From SZAS-79 sp031376265 (GTDB taxonomy: Bacteria; Pseudomonadota; Gammaproteobacteria; Burkholderiales; SG8-39): a stretch of 35,786 bases of DNA. The position numbers and the translations under genes were made by a program. This document shows positions 22,260 through 29,150 of this stretch, piece after piece. Every line of letters begins with the position of its first letter. Positions within the stretch are counted from its first letter, which is position 1. The DNA is taken from NCBI GenBank assembly GCA_031376265.1, contig JANMDK010000213.1, positions 1-35,786 on the forward strand. Direction: 5' to 3'. The notes beneath the pieces are model-generated. The model was given only the letters and a program-made list of their open reading frames with translations, had not been told where the DNA came from and did no database searches.

Positions 22260-22640
22260 TTGAGCCTTTCCAGCGCCCAACTCAAATCGCGCCTCACGTT
22301 GGCCGCGATCCTCGTGCTTGCGCTGGGCCTGGCCAGCGCGTTGCTCGTCTACGCGTTCGCGGAAGAAGCCGCGCCCGAAGCGATCGGCTACATCGTCGTC
22401 GACGGGATCAAGTACCCGATCGAGCCCGGGCAGTCGAAGCGCTACGTGAGGGACCTGGAGCGATACGGCGGCAAGGCGAACGTGGTGTTCGACGAGTTCG
22501 GGCGATGGTTCGCGGCGCTGTGGCAGGGAAAGCAGCTCGGCGTGACCGTTGCGTGCCTTAGCCTGGTCATTGCGTCTGCGATGCTCCTGTTCGCCGCCAG
22601 CTTGCCGGCGGACAGGCCCGTCGATCGCCCGCCTACCTGA
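22260..22640 (+). CDS. Small two-TM membrane protein of unknown function
   Basis: This 126-residue protein has one hydrophobic segment near residues 13-33 (LAAILVLALGLASALLVYAF) and a second near 93-112 (GVTVACLSLVIASAMLLFAA). Between them is a 60-residue polar loop with the conspicuous sequence GYIVVDGIKYPIEPGQSKRY. I do not recognise the family. The start given is TTG 22260 because no ATG or GTG precedes the first membrane segment; no ribosome binding site is visible and a REP-like sequence lies just upstream, so the true start is uncertain. The 3' end overlaps the convergent hydrolase gene by eight bases. Confidence 0.6.
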   Translation: MSLSSAQLKSRLTLAAILVLALGLASALLVYAFAEEAAPEAIGYIVVDGIKYPIEPGQSKRYVRDLERYGGKANVVFDEFGRWFAALWQGKQLGVTVACLSLVIASAMLLFAASLPADRPVDRPPT

Positions 22641-24732
22641 GCACCGCGCTGGCGCGGGCGGCCGCGATCAGCGCCGCGGCATCTTCATTCAACAGGAAGC
22701 CTTCGGCGACCGCGCGCGAAGCGGCCTTCGACACCGCCGCGACATAGCCTTCGTGCGAGCCGTAGCGCTCCTCGAGCGACAGCCGGGGATCGCCGTTGCT
22801 TTTCCTCTCCGCCGCGCCTCGCGCGAAAGGGATCATCCCGCCGACGTAATTGCAGATCTGGTCCTTGTGGAACGGCGCGCTGCCGGCCGCGGTGATGTTC
22901 CAGCCGAGATACGTCCCCAGCGGCGCGTCCAGCAGCACCACCGGCACGCCGCCCAGCTCGTTGCCGTCGGCATCGACGCGCGGTGCGTACATTTTCAGTA
23001 CCTGCTTGATGCGCGGCGGTGTCACGCTCGGCACGCCCGAGCCGTCGAGCGCATTGAACTGCGGGCCCCAGTCGTAATCGAGGACCGGCATGATGAAGTC
23101 CGGCTCCGGGACCGTGGCGCGCAGGCCAGGCAGGGTCGGGAACCCGATCGCGGCCTTGTTCGCCTCTGCCAGCGTTTTCGAGCCAAGCGTCGGGAAGCGG
23201 CTGGGCGGTGGCGCGACACCCTTCATCACCCATTCGCGAAAATGCACGCGCAGCGCATTCACCGTCTGCGTATGCGGCACCGGATTCGCCGGCAGCACCG
23301 CGGTCCCGAAGTTGTTCCCGGGGCACGAGGCCCCGGTTCGCGGCAGCCCGACGCCCGGCAGGCTCGAGTCGAACCCGCCCGCCCCGCCGCCGTGGTTGGT
23401 GCTGGCGATGTAATACCGGCGCACGTAATCCGGCAGCGGCAGGTCGGCTTTCGCATCGGTGCCCACCCATTCTGGCGTGAGCTTGAGCGCCCACACTTCG
23501 GCCGAGCCGAAATGCTCGACGATCTTCGGGCAGGTGCGCGTGGCGATGCAGCGGTCGAGGATGCCGGCGGCGGGCAATCCGCGCACCGGGTCCGGATGCG
23601 GCAGCCACCACTGCGGCCCTTCGCTGCCGGCCTGGTAGAGCTCGAGCACGCCGTCGGGCTGCGCCCAGCGGAAATTGAGTGCGATGCGCCGACCCGCGAT
23701 GATCGGCCAGAGCCCGTCGTGGACCATCCCGCCGGCTTCGTCGCGGTTGAATCCAAGGTGCAGCCAGCCGCGCAGGTAGTTCCCCGACTGCGAAACGCCG
23801 CGCGCGACGCTGTGCGTCATGCGCTTGGCGAGCGGGTTCGGCGTGCCCGCGTCGTCGGCTGCCGCGGTCTTGAAGAACGCGCCGACATCCCGCCACGCCG
23901 CAAAGCCAATGCCGAGCACATACGGATCGGCAGCGGTAAACACCACCTGGTACAACCGCGCCGGATCGAACCCGTTCTTCAGGCAGATCTGCGTCGGGTC
24001 CGGCGTGCCCGGAAAAGGGTTCGCCGCGTCGCACTTCGCCCACGCCCATTCCGGAGGGGCGATCGCCACCTCATCGAACACCTGCCCATGCATGCCCTCG
24101 CCGCCGCGCGACACGAGCCTCGACTTCGTCGTGTCCAGGTTCACCGGCTTGTAGGGCACCGGGTTGGTCTGCACCAGCATCGGTTGCGAGTTCTTCCCCG
24201 AGCGGTTGACGATGCGACCGAACACTTCTCCCGTTACTCCCCGCGCGACCGGCACCTGCAGCCACTGCATGCCGGTAGCCGAAGCCGTGCGCCGCACCGC
24301 AGTCGCGCCGCTGTTGTCGCCCTGCCAGGCGCTGGCCAGCATCACGTCGCCGAAGACGCGCTCCTGCGGCGCCATGGCGAACACGCGCGCGCGGTTCGGC
24401 ACGTCGTGCCATAGCAGGCCGCTCGCGCGGCTCAGGTCCACCGGCTTGTAGATCACGAAGGTGGCGACATAGCGCACCTTGCCGTCCGGGTCCCTGGCCA
24501 GCTCGATGTCCTGGATGATCGCGTTGCCCGGCAGCTTGGGGTCGAGCTCGCCGAACGCACGGCCGGCGACCATCTCGTAGGCCATCGCGGGTTTCGCGCC
24601 GCCGGGCTCGACGAACGGCACCGTCTCGTCGATCACGATGCGCGTGACGCGGGCGTGGGCAATGGGCAACGCTCCGACTGCAAGCGCGCACACGACAATA
24701 GCGGTAGCAAACATCTTGCGTGCGTTCGTCAT
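22633..24732 (-). CDS. Secreted alpha/beta hydrolase domain protein (Abhydrolase_10 type)
   Basis: This 699-residue protein has a signal peptide (MTNARKMFATAIVVCALAVGALPIAHA) and matches the large alpha/beta hydrolase domain family annotated as Abhydrolase_10. Landmarks are the N-terminal FVEPGGAKPAMAYEMVAGRAFGELDP, the block GFAAWRDVGAFF, and the likely nucleophile elbow GVSQSGNYLRGWLH near residue 315, where a serine lies within GxSxxG. Members are exported and uncharacterised; some are suggested to be esterases. The length is normal. It is a single minus-strand gene flanked by unrelated convergent and codirectional genes. No regulatory site was seen. Confidence 0.82.
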   Translation of the reverse strand: MTNARKMFATAIVVCALAVGALPIAHARVTRIVIDETVPFVEPGGAKPAMAYEMVAGRAFGELDPKLPGNAIIQDIELARDPDGKVRYVATFVIYKPVDLSRASGLLWHDVPNRARVFAMAPQERVFGDVMLASAWQGDNSGATAVRRTASATGMQWLQVPVARGVTGEVFGRIVNRSGKNSQPMLVQTNPVPYKPVNLDTTKSRLVSRGGEGMHGQVFDEVAIAPPEWAWAKCDAANPFPGTPDPTQICLKNGFDPARLYQVVFTAADPYVLGIGFAAWRDVGAFFKTAAADDAGTPNPLAKRMTHSVARGVSQSGNYLRGWLHLGFNRDEAGGMVHDGLWPIIAGRRIALNFRWAQPDGVLELYQAGSEGPQWWLPHPDPVRGLPAAGILDRCIATRTCPKIVEHFGSAEVWALKLTPEWVGTDAKADLPLPDYVRRYYIASTNHGGGAGGFDSSLPGVGLPRTGASCPGNNFGTAVLPANPVPHTQTVNALRVHFREWVMKGVAPPPSRFPTLGSKTLAEANKAAIGFPTLPGLRATVPEPDFIMPVLDYDWGPQFNALDGSGVPSVTPPRIKQVLKMYAPRVDADGNELGGVPVVLLDAPLGTYLGWNITAAGSAPFHKDQICNYVGGMIPFARGAAERKSNGDPRLSLEERYGSHEGYVAAVSKAASRAVAEGFLLNEDAAALIAAARASAVLR

Positions 24733-24807
24733 CGGTTCAGTCTCCAGGACTCGATTGCCAACAATGAAATGCGTGATGAAGTCGCGATAAATAATGATCT
24801 TCGAGTC

Positions 24808-25104
24808 CTATCGCTCGCGCCAATAGCCAGGGCGTCGCCTTTGATGGGCAATCGCCAGAACGATCGCCCGCTTGTCCAGGATCTCGTAGTGCACGGTGTA
24901 AGGGAAATGCCGCAGGACGAAGCGGCTTACACCCTCGGCGTCGACGGGCCACGTGTCGGCCGATTCGCCAAGGCCGTCTATTGCTTCGAGTATCTCGGCA
25001 CGGAACGCATCGGCGGCGATCGGACTGCGCTCCCGGTACCAACGAAATGCCTCGCCGATCTCCGCCTCGGCTTCGGGCAGAAGTTCAACCGCGAACCGCG
25101 TCAC
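24808..25104 (-). CDS. ParE/RelE-family toxin
   Basis: This 98-residue protein has the ParE/RelE toxin fold: FAVELLPEAEAEIGEAFRWYRE at the start, ADAFRAEILEAI in the helical part, FPYTVHYEI and the closing block VLAIAHQRRRPGYW that is typical of the family. Such toxins cleave ribosome-bound mRNA or poison gyrase; which one is not clear. The frame is open upstream, but GTG 25104 is the likely start because it overlaps the antitoxin stop as GTGA and yields the family length. The antitoxin is encoded just upstream in the same transcript, the usual order. Confidence 0.87.
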   Translation of the reverse strand: MTRFAVELLPEAEAEIGEAFRWYRERSPIAADAFRAEILEAIDGLGESADTWPVDAEGVSRFVLRHFPYTVHYEILDKRAIVLAIAHQRRRPGYWRER

Positions 25105-25325
25105 AACGAATCGATTCGCGCCCGCGCTTCGGCCCACGGCACGGGCGTTGCCGTACCCGACTTCATGGCTTGCCTGCGCCGGCCGATCTCCTCGCGCCAC
25201 GCGTCGGTGATCGAGGCGTCCGCGCTGCCTTCGATGCTGTCCAGCAATGCGATCACCAAAGCCGAACGCTCATCGGTCGGCAAACAAAGGGCCTGGGTCA
25301 ACAATTCGTCAACGCGCGCATTCAT
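25101..25325 (-). CDS. Addiction-module antitoxin (unstab_antitox type)
   Basis: This 74-residue acidic protein matches the short putative addiction module antitoxin family paired with RelE/ParE toxins: LLTQALCLPTDERSALVIALLDSI near residues 8-31, then DAWREEIGRRRQAMKSGTATPVPWAEARARI. The final segment would wrap the toxin. It overlaps the toxin gene by four bases. No Shine-Dalgarno is obvious before ATG 25325. The pair lies between metabolic genes without repeats I can see, so it may be a small chromosomal insertion. Confidence 0.85.
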   Translation of the reverse strand: MNARVDELLTQALCLPTDERSALVIALLDSIEGSADASITDAWREEIGRRRQAMKSGTATPVPWAEARARIDSL

Positions 25326-25357
25326 GCGGTGAAGTCTAGCATTTGCTCACCCAATTC

Positions 25358-26419
25358 TTAACCCCCCAAATTCGCAGGCGTTGCCTTCAACTCGCCTCTC
25401 TCCACCTTCGTCACAATCTCCGTCAACTTCGCGTGGCTCGGCGCGGCAACGCCGACCTCGGCGCCCTTGACCGCGATGATGCCGTTCATCGCATCGATCT
25501 CGGTGCGGCGGCCCTTGAGCATGTCCTGCGCCATCGAAGGCCGCTGGATGCTCGCGCGCGGATTCGGCGTCGCACCTTCCTTCGGCATCATCGACGCCTC
25601 GACTTCGCGTAGCGCGGCCGCATTGCCCTCCGACGCTAACGCGAGCTGCTCCGGATCCAGTCCCTTGATCTTCTCCAGGTTGAATCCCAGCGCCTGGCCG
25701 ACGCGCACGCCTTCGCCGCCGAGCTTGATCTGGAACCGGCGGATCGCCTCGTTCCGCGCGCAATCGCCTGTGGTGAGGCCTGTCGCCGCGGTCACCCCGT
25801 TGCCCATTCCGTTCTGAACGAGCTTCGTCCAGCGCTCGCCCCACAGGTTGGTCGTGGCCTTCGACGAATCGATGCCCTTGAACCAGCCGAGCAGCTCTTC
25901 GACGCGCTCGGTGATGCGCCCATGCGGCTCGCCGATGCGGAACACCGTGTGCTTGTCGCCGCCCTTGGCCATCGTGCGGCGGATCCTGCCCGGCTCGTAC
26001 AAATCCACCGAGATCAGCGAAGCCACCACGCCCACGGTGCGCCCCCAGCCCACGATCCCGGCGATCGTCTCTTCGTTGAGGCAGTTCTGCAGCGAGACCA
26101 CGAATCCCTGCGCCGACAGGTAAGGCTTGATCAGCGCCGTCGCCCAGGCGGTGTCGTACGACTTCATCGCCACGAACGCGATATCCACCGGCGTCTTGGC
26201 GAGCGCCTGCACCTCGGTGAGATGCAGCGTCTTCGCCTGGGTGACGGTGAAGCGCTCTTCAGGCGTCAGCCCATCGAGCTCGAGGCCTTTTTTCCGGATC
26301 GTCTCGATGTGCTCCGGCCACGGGTCGATCAGCGTGACGTCCAATCCTTGTTGCGCGAAGTTGCCGCCGACGTAGCCGCCGAGCGCGCCGGCGCCGATGA
26401 TTGCGATCCTTTTGCCCAT
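25358..26419 (-). CDS. 2-Dehydropantoate 2-reductase family (PanE/ApbA-like) protein
   Basis: This 353-residue protein has an N-terminal Rossmann domain with IAIIGAGALGGYVGGNFAQQG (NADP-binding glycines about 9-14) and AFVAMKSYDTAWA, then the helical C-terminal domain with WTKLVQNGMGN, where the lysine is the likely catalytic residue. PanE itself makes pantoate for CoA synthesis. At 353 residues and with IDPWPEHIETIRKKGL this looks like one of the longer paralogues, which often act on other 2-oxo acids, so I do not assign panE. GGGAG lies six bases upstream of the start. It is a single gene, divergent from the dienelactone hydrolase gene. Confidence 0.84.
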   Translation of the reverse strand: MGKRIAIIGAGALGGYVGGNFAQQGLDVTLIDPWPEHIETIRKKGLELDGLTPEERFTVTQAKTLHLTEVQALAKTPVDIAFVAMKSYDTAWATALIKPYLSAQGFVVSLQNCLNEETIAGIVGWGRTVGVVASLISVDLYEPGRIRRTMAKGGDKHTVFRIGEPHGRITERVEELLGWFKGIDSSKATTNLWGERWTKLVQNGMGNGVTAATGLTTGDCARNEAIRRFQIKLGGEGVRVGQALGFNLEKIKGLDPEQLALASEGNAAALREVEASMMPKEGATPNPRASIQRPSMAQDMLKGRRTEIDAMNGIIAVKGAEVGVAAPSHAKLTEIVTKVERGELKATPANLGG

Positions 26420-26493
26420 GCTTTCTCCCGATTGAAGGCCGCATCATAGGCGATGAATCCGGCTACACTTTCCGCTTACTACAAGGAGTTCGC

Positions 26494-27402
26494 ATGAACG
26501 CCCGTGTCCGCGCTGCACCGCATCAAGGCATTACCCAACTGGAAATCGACCAGCGCGTCTTCGATCTCTACGACGAGTACTGTCACGGCGGCATCGACCG
26601 GCGCGAGTTCCTCAAGCGCTCGGCCGCAATCTGCGTCGGGGGACTGCTCATGGCGCAGGCGCTGCTGCCGCGGTATGCAGAAGCGCAGACCATCTCGTTT
26701 ACGGATGAGCGGATCAAGGCTTCCTACGTCACCTATCCTTCGCCCGGCGGCAACTCCGGCACGATGCGCGGCTACCTCGTGAAGCCGGTGGGGCAGGGCC
26801 CGTTCCCCGCGGTGCTGGTGATCCACGAGAACCGCGGGCTGAACCCCTACATCGAGGACGTTGCCCGCCGCGCCGCGATCGACGGCTTCCTCGCCTTCGC
26901 TCCCGACGGCCTTTATCCGGCGGGCGGCTATCCGGGCAACGACGACGACGGGCGCACCCTGCAGGCGGGCCTCGACCAGGCGAAACTGCGCACCGACCTG
27001 TTGAACAGCGCGCGGTTCCTGAAGGCGCACAAGCTCTCCAATGGCAAGCTCGGCGCAACCGGGTTCTGCTATGGCGGCGGGGTGGTCAACTTCCTGGCCA
27101 CCGCGATGGGGCCGGACCTGCAGGCCGGCGTGCCTTACTACGGCGCCGCGGCCCCCACTGCGGACGTGCCCAAAATCAAGGCGCCGCTGCTCATCCAATA
27201 CGCGGAAAACGACGAGCGCATCAACGCGATGTGGCCTGCGTACGAGGCGGCTTTAAAGACTGCCGGCGTCCCGCACCAGGCCCACTTCTATCCGGGCACG
27301 CAGCACGGCTTCCACAACAATTCCACGCCCAGGTATAGCGAAGCGGCGGCCAAGCTGTCGTGGGCACGCACGGTGGCGTTCTTCGGCAAGTACCTGGGCT
27401 GA
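26494..27402 (+). CDS. Tat-exported dienelactone hydrolase family protein
   Basis: This 302-residue protein resembles the YghX-like branch of dienelactone hydrolases. An unusual 35-residue polar leader precedes the twin-arginine motif DRREFLKRSAAICVGGLLM (about 35-53), and cleavage is likely near AEA-Q at 65. The hydrolase triad is complete: Cys192 in GFCYGGG, Asp240 in AENDERIN and His271 in GTQHGFHNN; HENRGLNPYIEDVARR is also typical. AAGGAG at 26483-26488 supports ATG 26494. The cytosolic dienelactone hydrolase of chlorocatechol pathways has no such signal, so a different, periplasmic ester or lactone substrate is likely. Confidence 0.87.
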   Translation: MNARVRAAPHQGITQLEIDQRVFDLYDEYCHGGIDRREFLKRSAAICVGGLLMAQALLPRYAEAQTISFTDERIKASYVTYPSPGGNSGTMRGYLVKPVGQGPFPAVLVIHENRGLNPYIEDVARRAAIDGFLAFAPDGLYPAGGYPGNDDDGRTLQAGLDQAKLRTDLLNSARFLKAHKLSNGKLGATGFCYGGGVVNFLATAMGPDLQAGVPYYGAAAPTADVPKIKAPLLIQYAENDERINAMWPAYEAALKTAGVPHQAHFYPGTQHGFHNNSTPRYSEAAAKLSWARTVAFFGKYLG

Positions 27403-27406
27403 CGCC

Positions 27407-27628
27407 CTACTTGATCCGCCCGGCGAAGAACATCAGGAAAACGCCGATCGCGATCGAGGCGCCGCTGGCCACCACGGGGATCGCGATCGACTCCTTCTCC
27501 TGCACCTTGAGCTCGATCGGCCCCATCTTCACCGCGGTGGTGTCCTTGGTGTAGCTGAAGCCGCCGAACACGAGCCCCGCCACGCCGGCGACGATCAGCA
27601 GGATCCCGATGATCTGCGTTGCCTTCAT
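27407..27628 (-). CDS. DUF3185-like small membrane protein
   Basis: This 73-residue protein has two membrane helices, QIIGILLIVAGVAGLVFGG near residues 5-23 and IPVVASGASIAIGVFLMFFAG near 50-70, joined by a loop containing SYTKDTTAVKMGPIELKVQEK. This pattern fits DUF3185-type proteins of unknown function. Its ATG overlaps the stop of the upstream 49-residue membrane protein as ATGA, so both are made from one mRNA. Stress-related roles have been suggested for such small membrane proteins, but nothing here shows it. Confidence 0.78.
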   Translation of the reverse strand: MKATQIIGILLIVAGVAGLVFGGFSYTKDTTAVKMGPIELKVQEKESIAIPVVASGASIAIGVFLMFFAGRIK

Positions 27629-27774
27629 ACGACCTTGCGCCCGGAGATGAGGCGGATCAGCACGACGACGATCGCAATCACCAGCAGCACGTGGATGAAG
27701 CCGCCGATGGTGTAGGCCGAGACCATGCCCAGCAGCCAGAGGATGATGAGGACGACAGCGATTGTGTAGAGCAT
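27625..27774 (-). CDS. lmo0937-family (DUF5670-like) 49-residue membrane protein
   Basis: A short gene encoding 49 residues: MLYTIAVVLIILWLLGMVS, then TIGGFIHVLLVIAIVVVLIRL and a basic end SGRKVV. Two closely spaced hydrophobic helices separated by YTIGG and the L-I-S-G-R ending match the lmo0937 family of tiny membrane proteins, widely distributed and of unknown function. GGGAG at 27781-27785 (minus strand sense) provides a ribosome binding site. It is the first gene of a two-gene minus-strand unit with the DUF3185-like gene. Confidence 0.8.
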   Translation of the reverse strand: MLYTIAVVLIILWLLGMVSAYTIGGFIHVLLVIAIVVVLIRLISGRKVV

Positions 27775-27927
27775 GTTGGACTCCCTTTTTTGACTGCGCC
27801 GCCCGGCTGGGTCGGTCGGCCAAGGTAGCCTTTGGGAGTCGCGGTGTCGGTGCGGCAGGTAGCATATGAGCCGGCATTTCCCGCCGCGCTACAATCTCCC
27901 GGTCCTCGTCGCGGAGTGCAGCGCAAC

Positions 27928-28806
27928 ATGAACAAGCCCCTCGAAAAAATCACGGGCGCCTACCAGTCGATCAGCGTCTCGCCTTTGGCTGGTGCCTTGG
28001 GCGCGGAGATCGGTGGCGTCAACCTGGTGACGCTGGAGTCCGATGCGGTGTGGGCGGAGGTGCTCAGGGCCTTCGTCGAGCATTCGGTGCTCGTGTTCCG
28101 CGACCAGCCGATCGAGCCCGCGGATCTGATGCGCATCGGCTCGCGGTTCGGTGCGCCGTCGTATTACCCGTTCGTCGTGGGGATGCCGGAGTTTCCGTAC
28201 ATCTTCGAGATCATCAAGGAGCCCACCGAGAAGCGGAATTTCGGCGGGGCCTGGCATTCGGACAGTTCTTATTTAGCTACGCCGCCTTTGGGGACCTTGC
28301 TGCATGCGGTGGAGTGCCCTTCGCATGGCGGGGACACGCTGTTCACTTCCACCTATGCCGCTTACGACGCTTTGTCGGAGGGGATGAAGAAGCTGGTCGG
28401 GTCGCTGACAGGGGTGTTTAGTGCGGAGCTCAAGTACGGCGGCGGGCGGACCCAGATGCACAAGTCGATCGGGGCGATGGCGATTCACGATACGGACAAG
28501 GCTGCGGAGATTGGGGCTGAGCATCCGATCGTTCGCACGCATCCGGATTCCGGGCGCAAGACGTTGTACTTAAGCCGCAGCCATACCGTCAATTTCAAGG
28601 GCATGAGCGAAGAAGAGAGCCGGCCTTTGATGGATTACCTGATCGCCCACCAGGTGCGGCCCGAGTTCACCTGCCGCGTTCGCTGGGCGCCTGGGACGTT
28701 GACCGTGTGGGACAACCGCTGCACTCAGCACAATGCGGTGAACGATTACCACGGGCAGAGAAGGCGGATGCGGAGGTTGACGGTGGGGGCGCAGCGGCCG
28801 GAGTAG
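27928..28806 (+). CDS. TauD/TfdA-family Fe(II)/2-oxoglutarate-dependent dioxygenase
   Basis: This 292-residue protein has the jelly-roll dioxygenase fold. The iron ligands are His110 and Asp112 in AWHSDSSY and the distal His268 in QHNAVNDY; the 2-oxoglutarate-binding arginine lies in the RRRMRRLTV cluster (about 278-286). The N-terminus SVSPLAGALGAEIGGVNL is the usual family opening. Members oxidise taurine, alkyl sulfates, aryloxyacetates and others, so the substrate is open. ATG 27928 gives the conserved start; no strong ribosome binding site is visible. It is the last GC-rich core gene before the composition drop on its right. Confidence 0.9.
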   Translation: MNKPLEKITGAYQSISVSPLAGALGAEIGGVNLVTLESDAVWAEVLRAFVEHSVLVFRDQPIEPADLMRIGSRFGAPSYYPFVVGMPEFPYIFEIIKEPTEKRNFGGAWHSDSSYLATPPLGTLLHAVECPSHGGDTLFTSTYAAYDALSEGMKKLVGSLTGVFSAELKYGGGRTQMHKSIGAMAIHDTDKAAEIGAEHPIVRTHPDSGRKTLYLSRSHTVNFKGMSEEESRPLMDYLIAHQVRPEFTCRVRWAPGTLTVWDNRCTQHNAVNDYHGQRRRMRRLTVGAQRPE

Positions 28807-28832
28807 GCTCGTGTCGCCTGCACACTCGGGCT

Positions 28833-28904
28833 CCAACTATTGGTGAAACGGCGGAGCGCTGGCCTGCTGATCCGCAGATCGCTAGTTCGATTCCGGCTAA
28901 TTGG
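28833..28904 (+). other. Degenerate tRNA-like sequence (possible tRNA remnant or attachment site)
   Basis: The 3' half has a T-arm, GCTAG-TTCGATT-CCGGC (28881-28897), with a canonical TTCGA loop but one mismatch in the stem. It directly abuts TAATTGG (28898-28904), which pairs with CCAACTA (28833-28839) at six of seven positions, as an acceptor stem would. The span is 72 bases, close to tRNA length. The D-arm is weak and the middle folds better as a GGCCTGC/GCAGATC hairpin than as an anticodon arm, so a working tRNA is unlikely. There is no encoded CCA. Confidence 0.4.
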
Positions 28905-28922
28905 CCGAGTCCTTGTGTTTGA

Positions 28923-29150
28923 GCTATTTCAATTTCTGAAATCACCAAAGTACTCGGCTTTGCTGTTCCGGATCATTGGGGGCAACCCCATATCTTCCCG
29001 CCGAATCGTCGGCCCGCTTTCTACTCCTAATTCAAGGCAGCACCGCGATTAAATTTCCTTCCCGCTAATCTGTGGCCCAATCTTTAGTCTCGAAACGATG
29101 CTTCGAGTTGGTAAAGATTGCGAGAAATACAACAAGAGTACCGTCTACTT
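28923..29150. other. Island left-end intergenic DNA
   Basis: About 230 bases without a credible gene. I see three small inverted repeats: ATTTCA/TGAAAT (28926-28942), TGGGG-GCAA-CCCCA (28977-28990) and CTCGAA/TTCGAG (29091-29108). The last is the closest hairpin downstream of the TPR-CHAT stop and could protect or end that transcript, although it lacks a clear T-run on the minus strand. Confidence 0.4.

Noticed and set aside
28833..28904. A functional tRNA gene
   Set aside because: Mismatches in the acceptor and T stems, a poor D-arm, an irregular anticodon arm, and no CCA. Kept only as a tRNA-like remnant.
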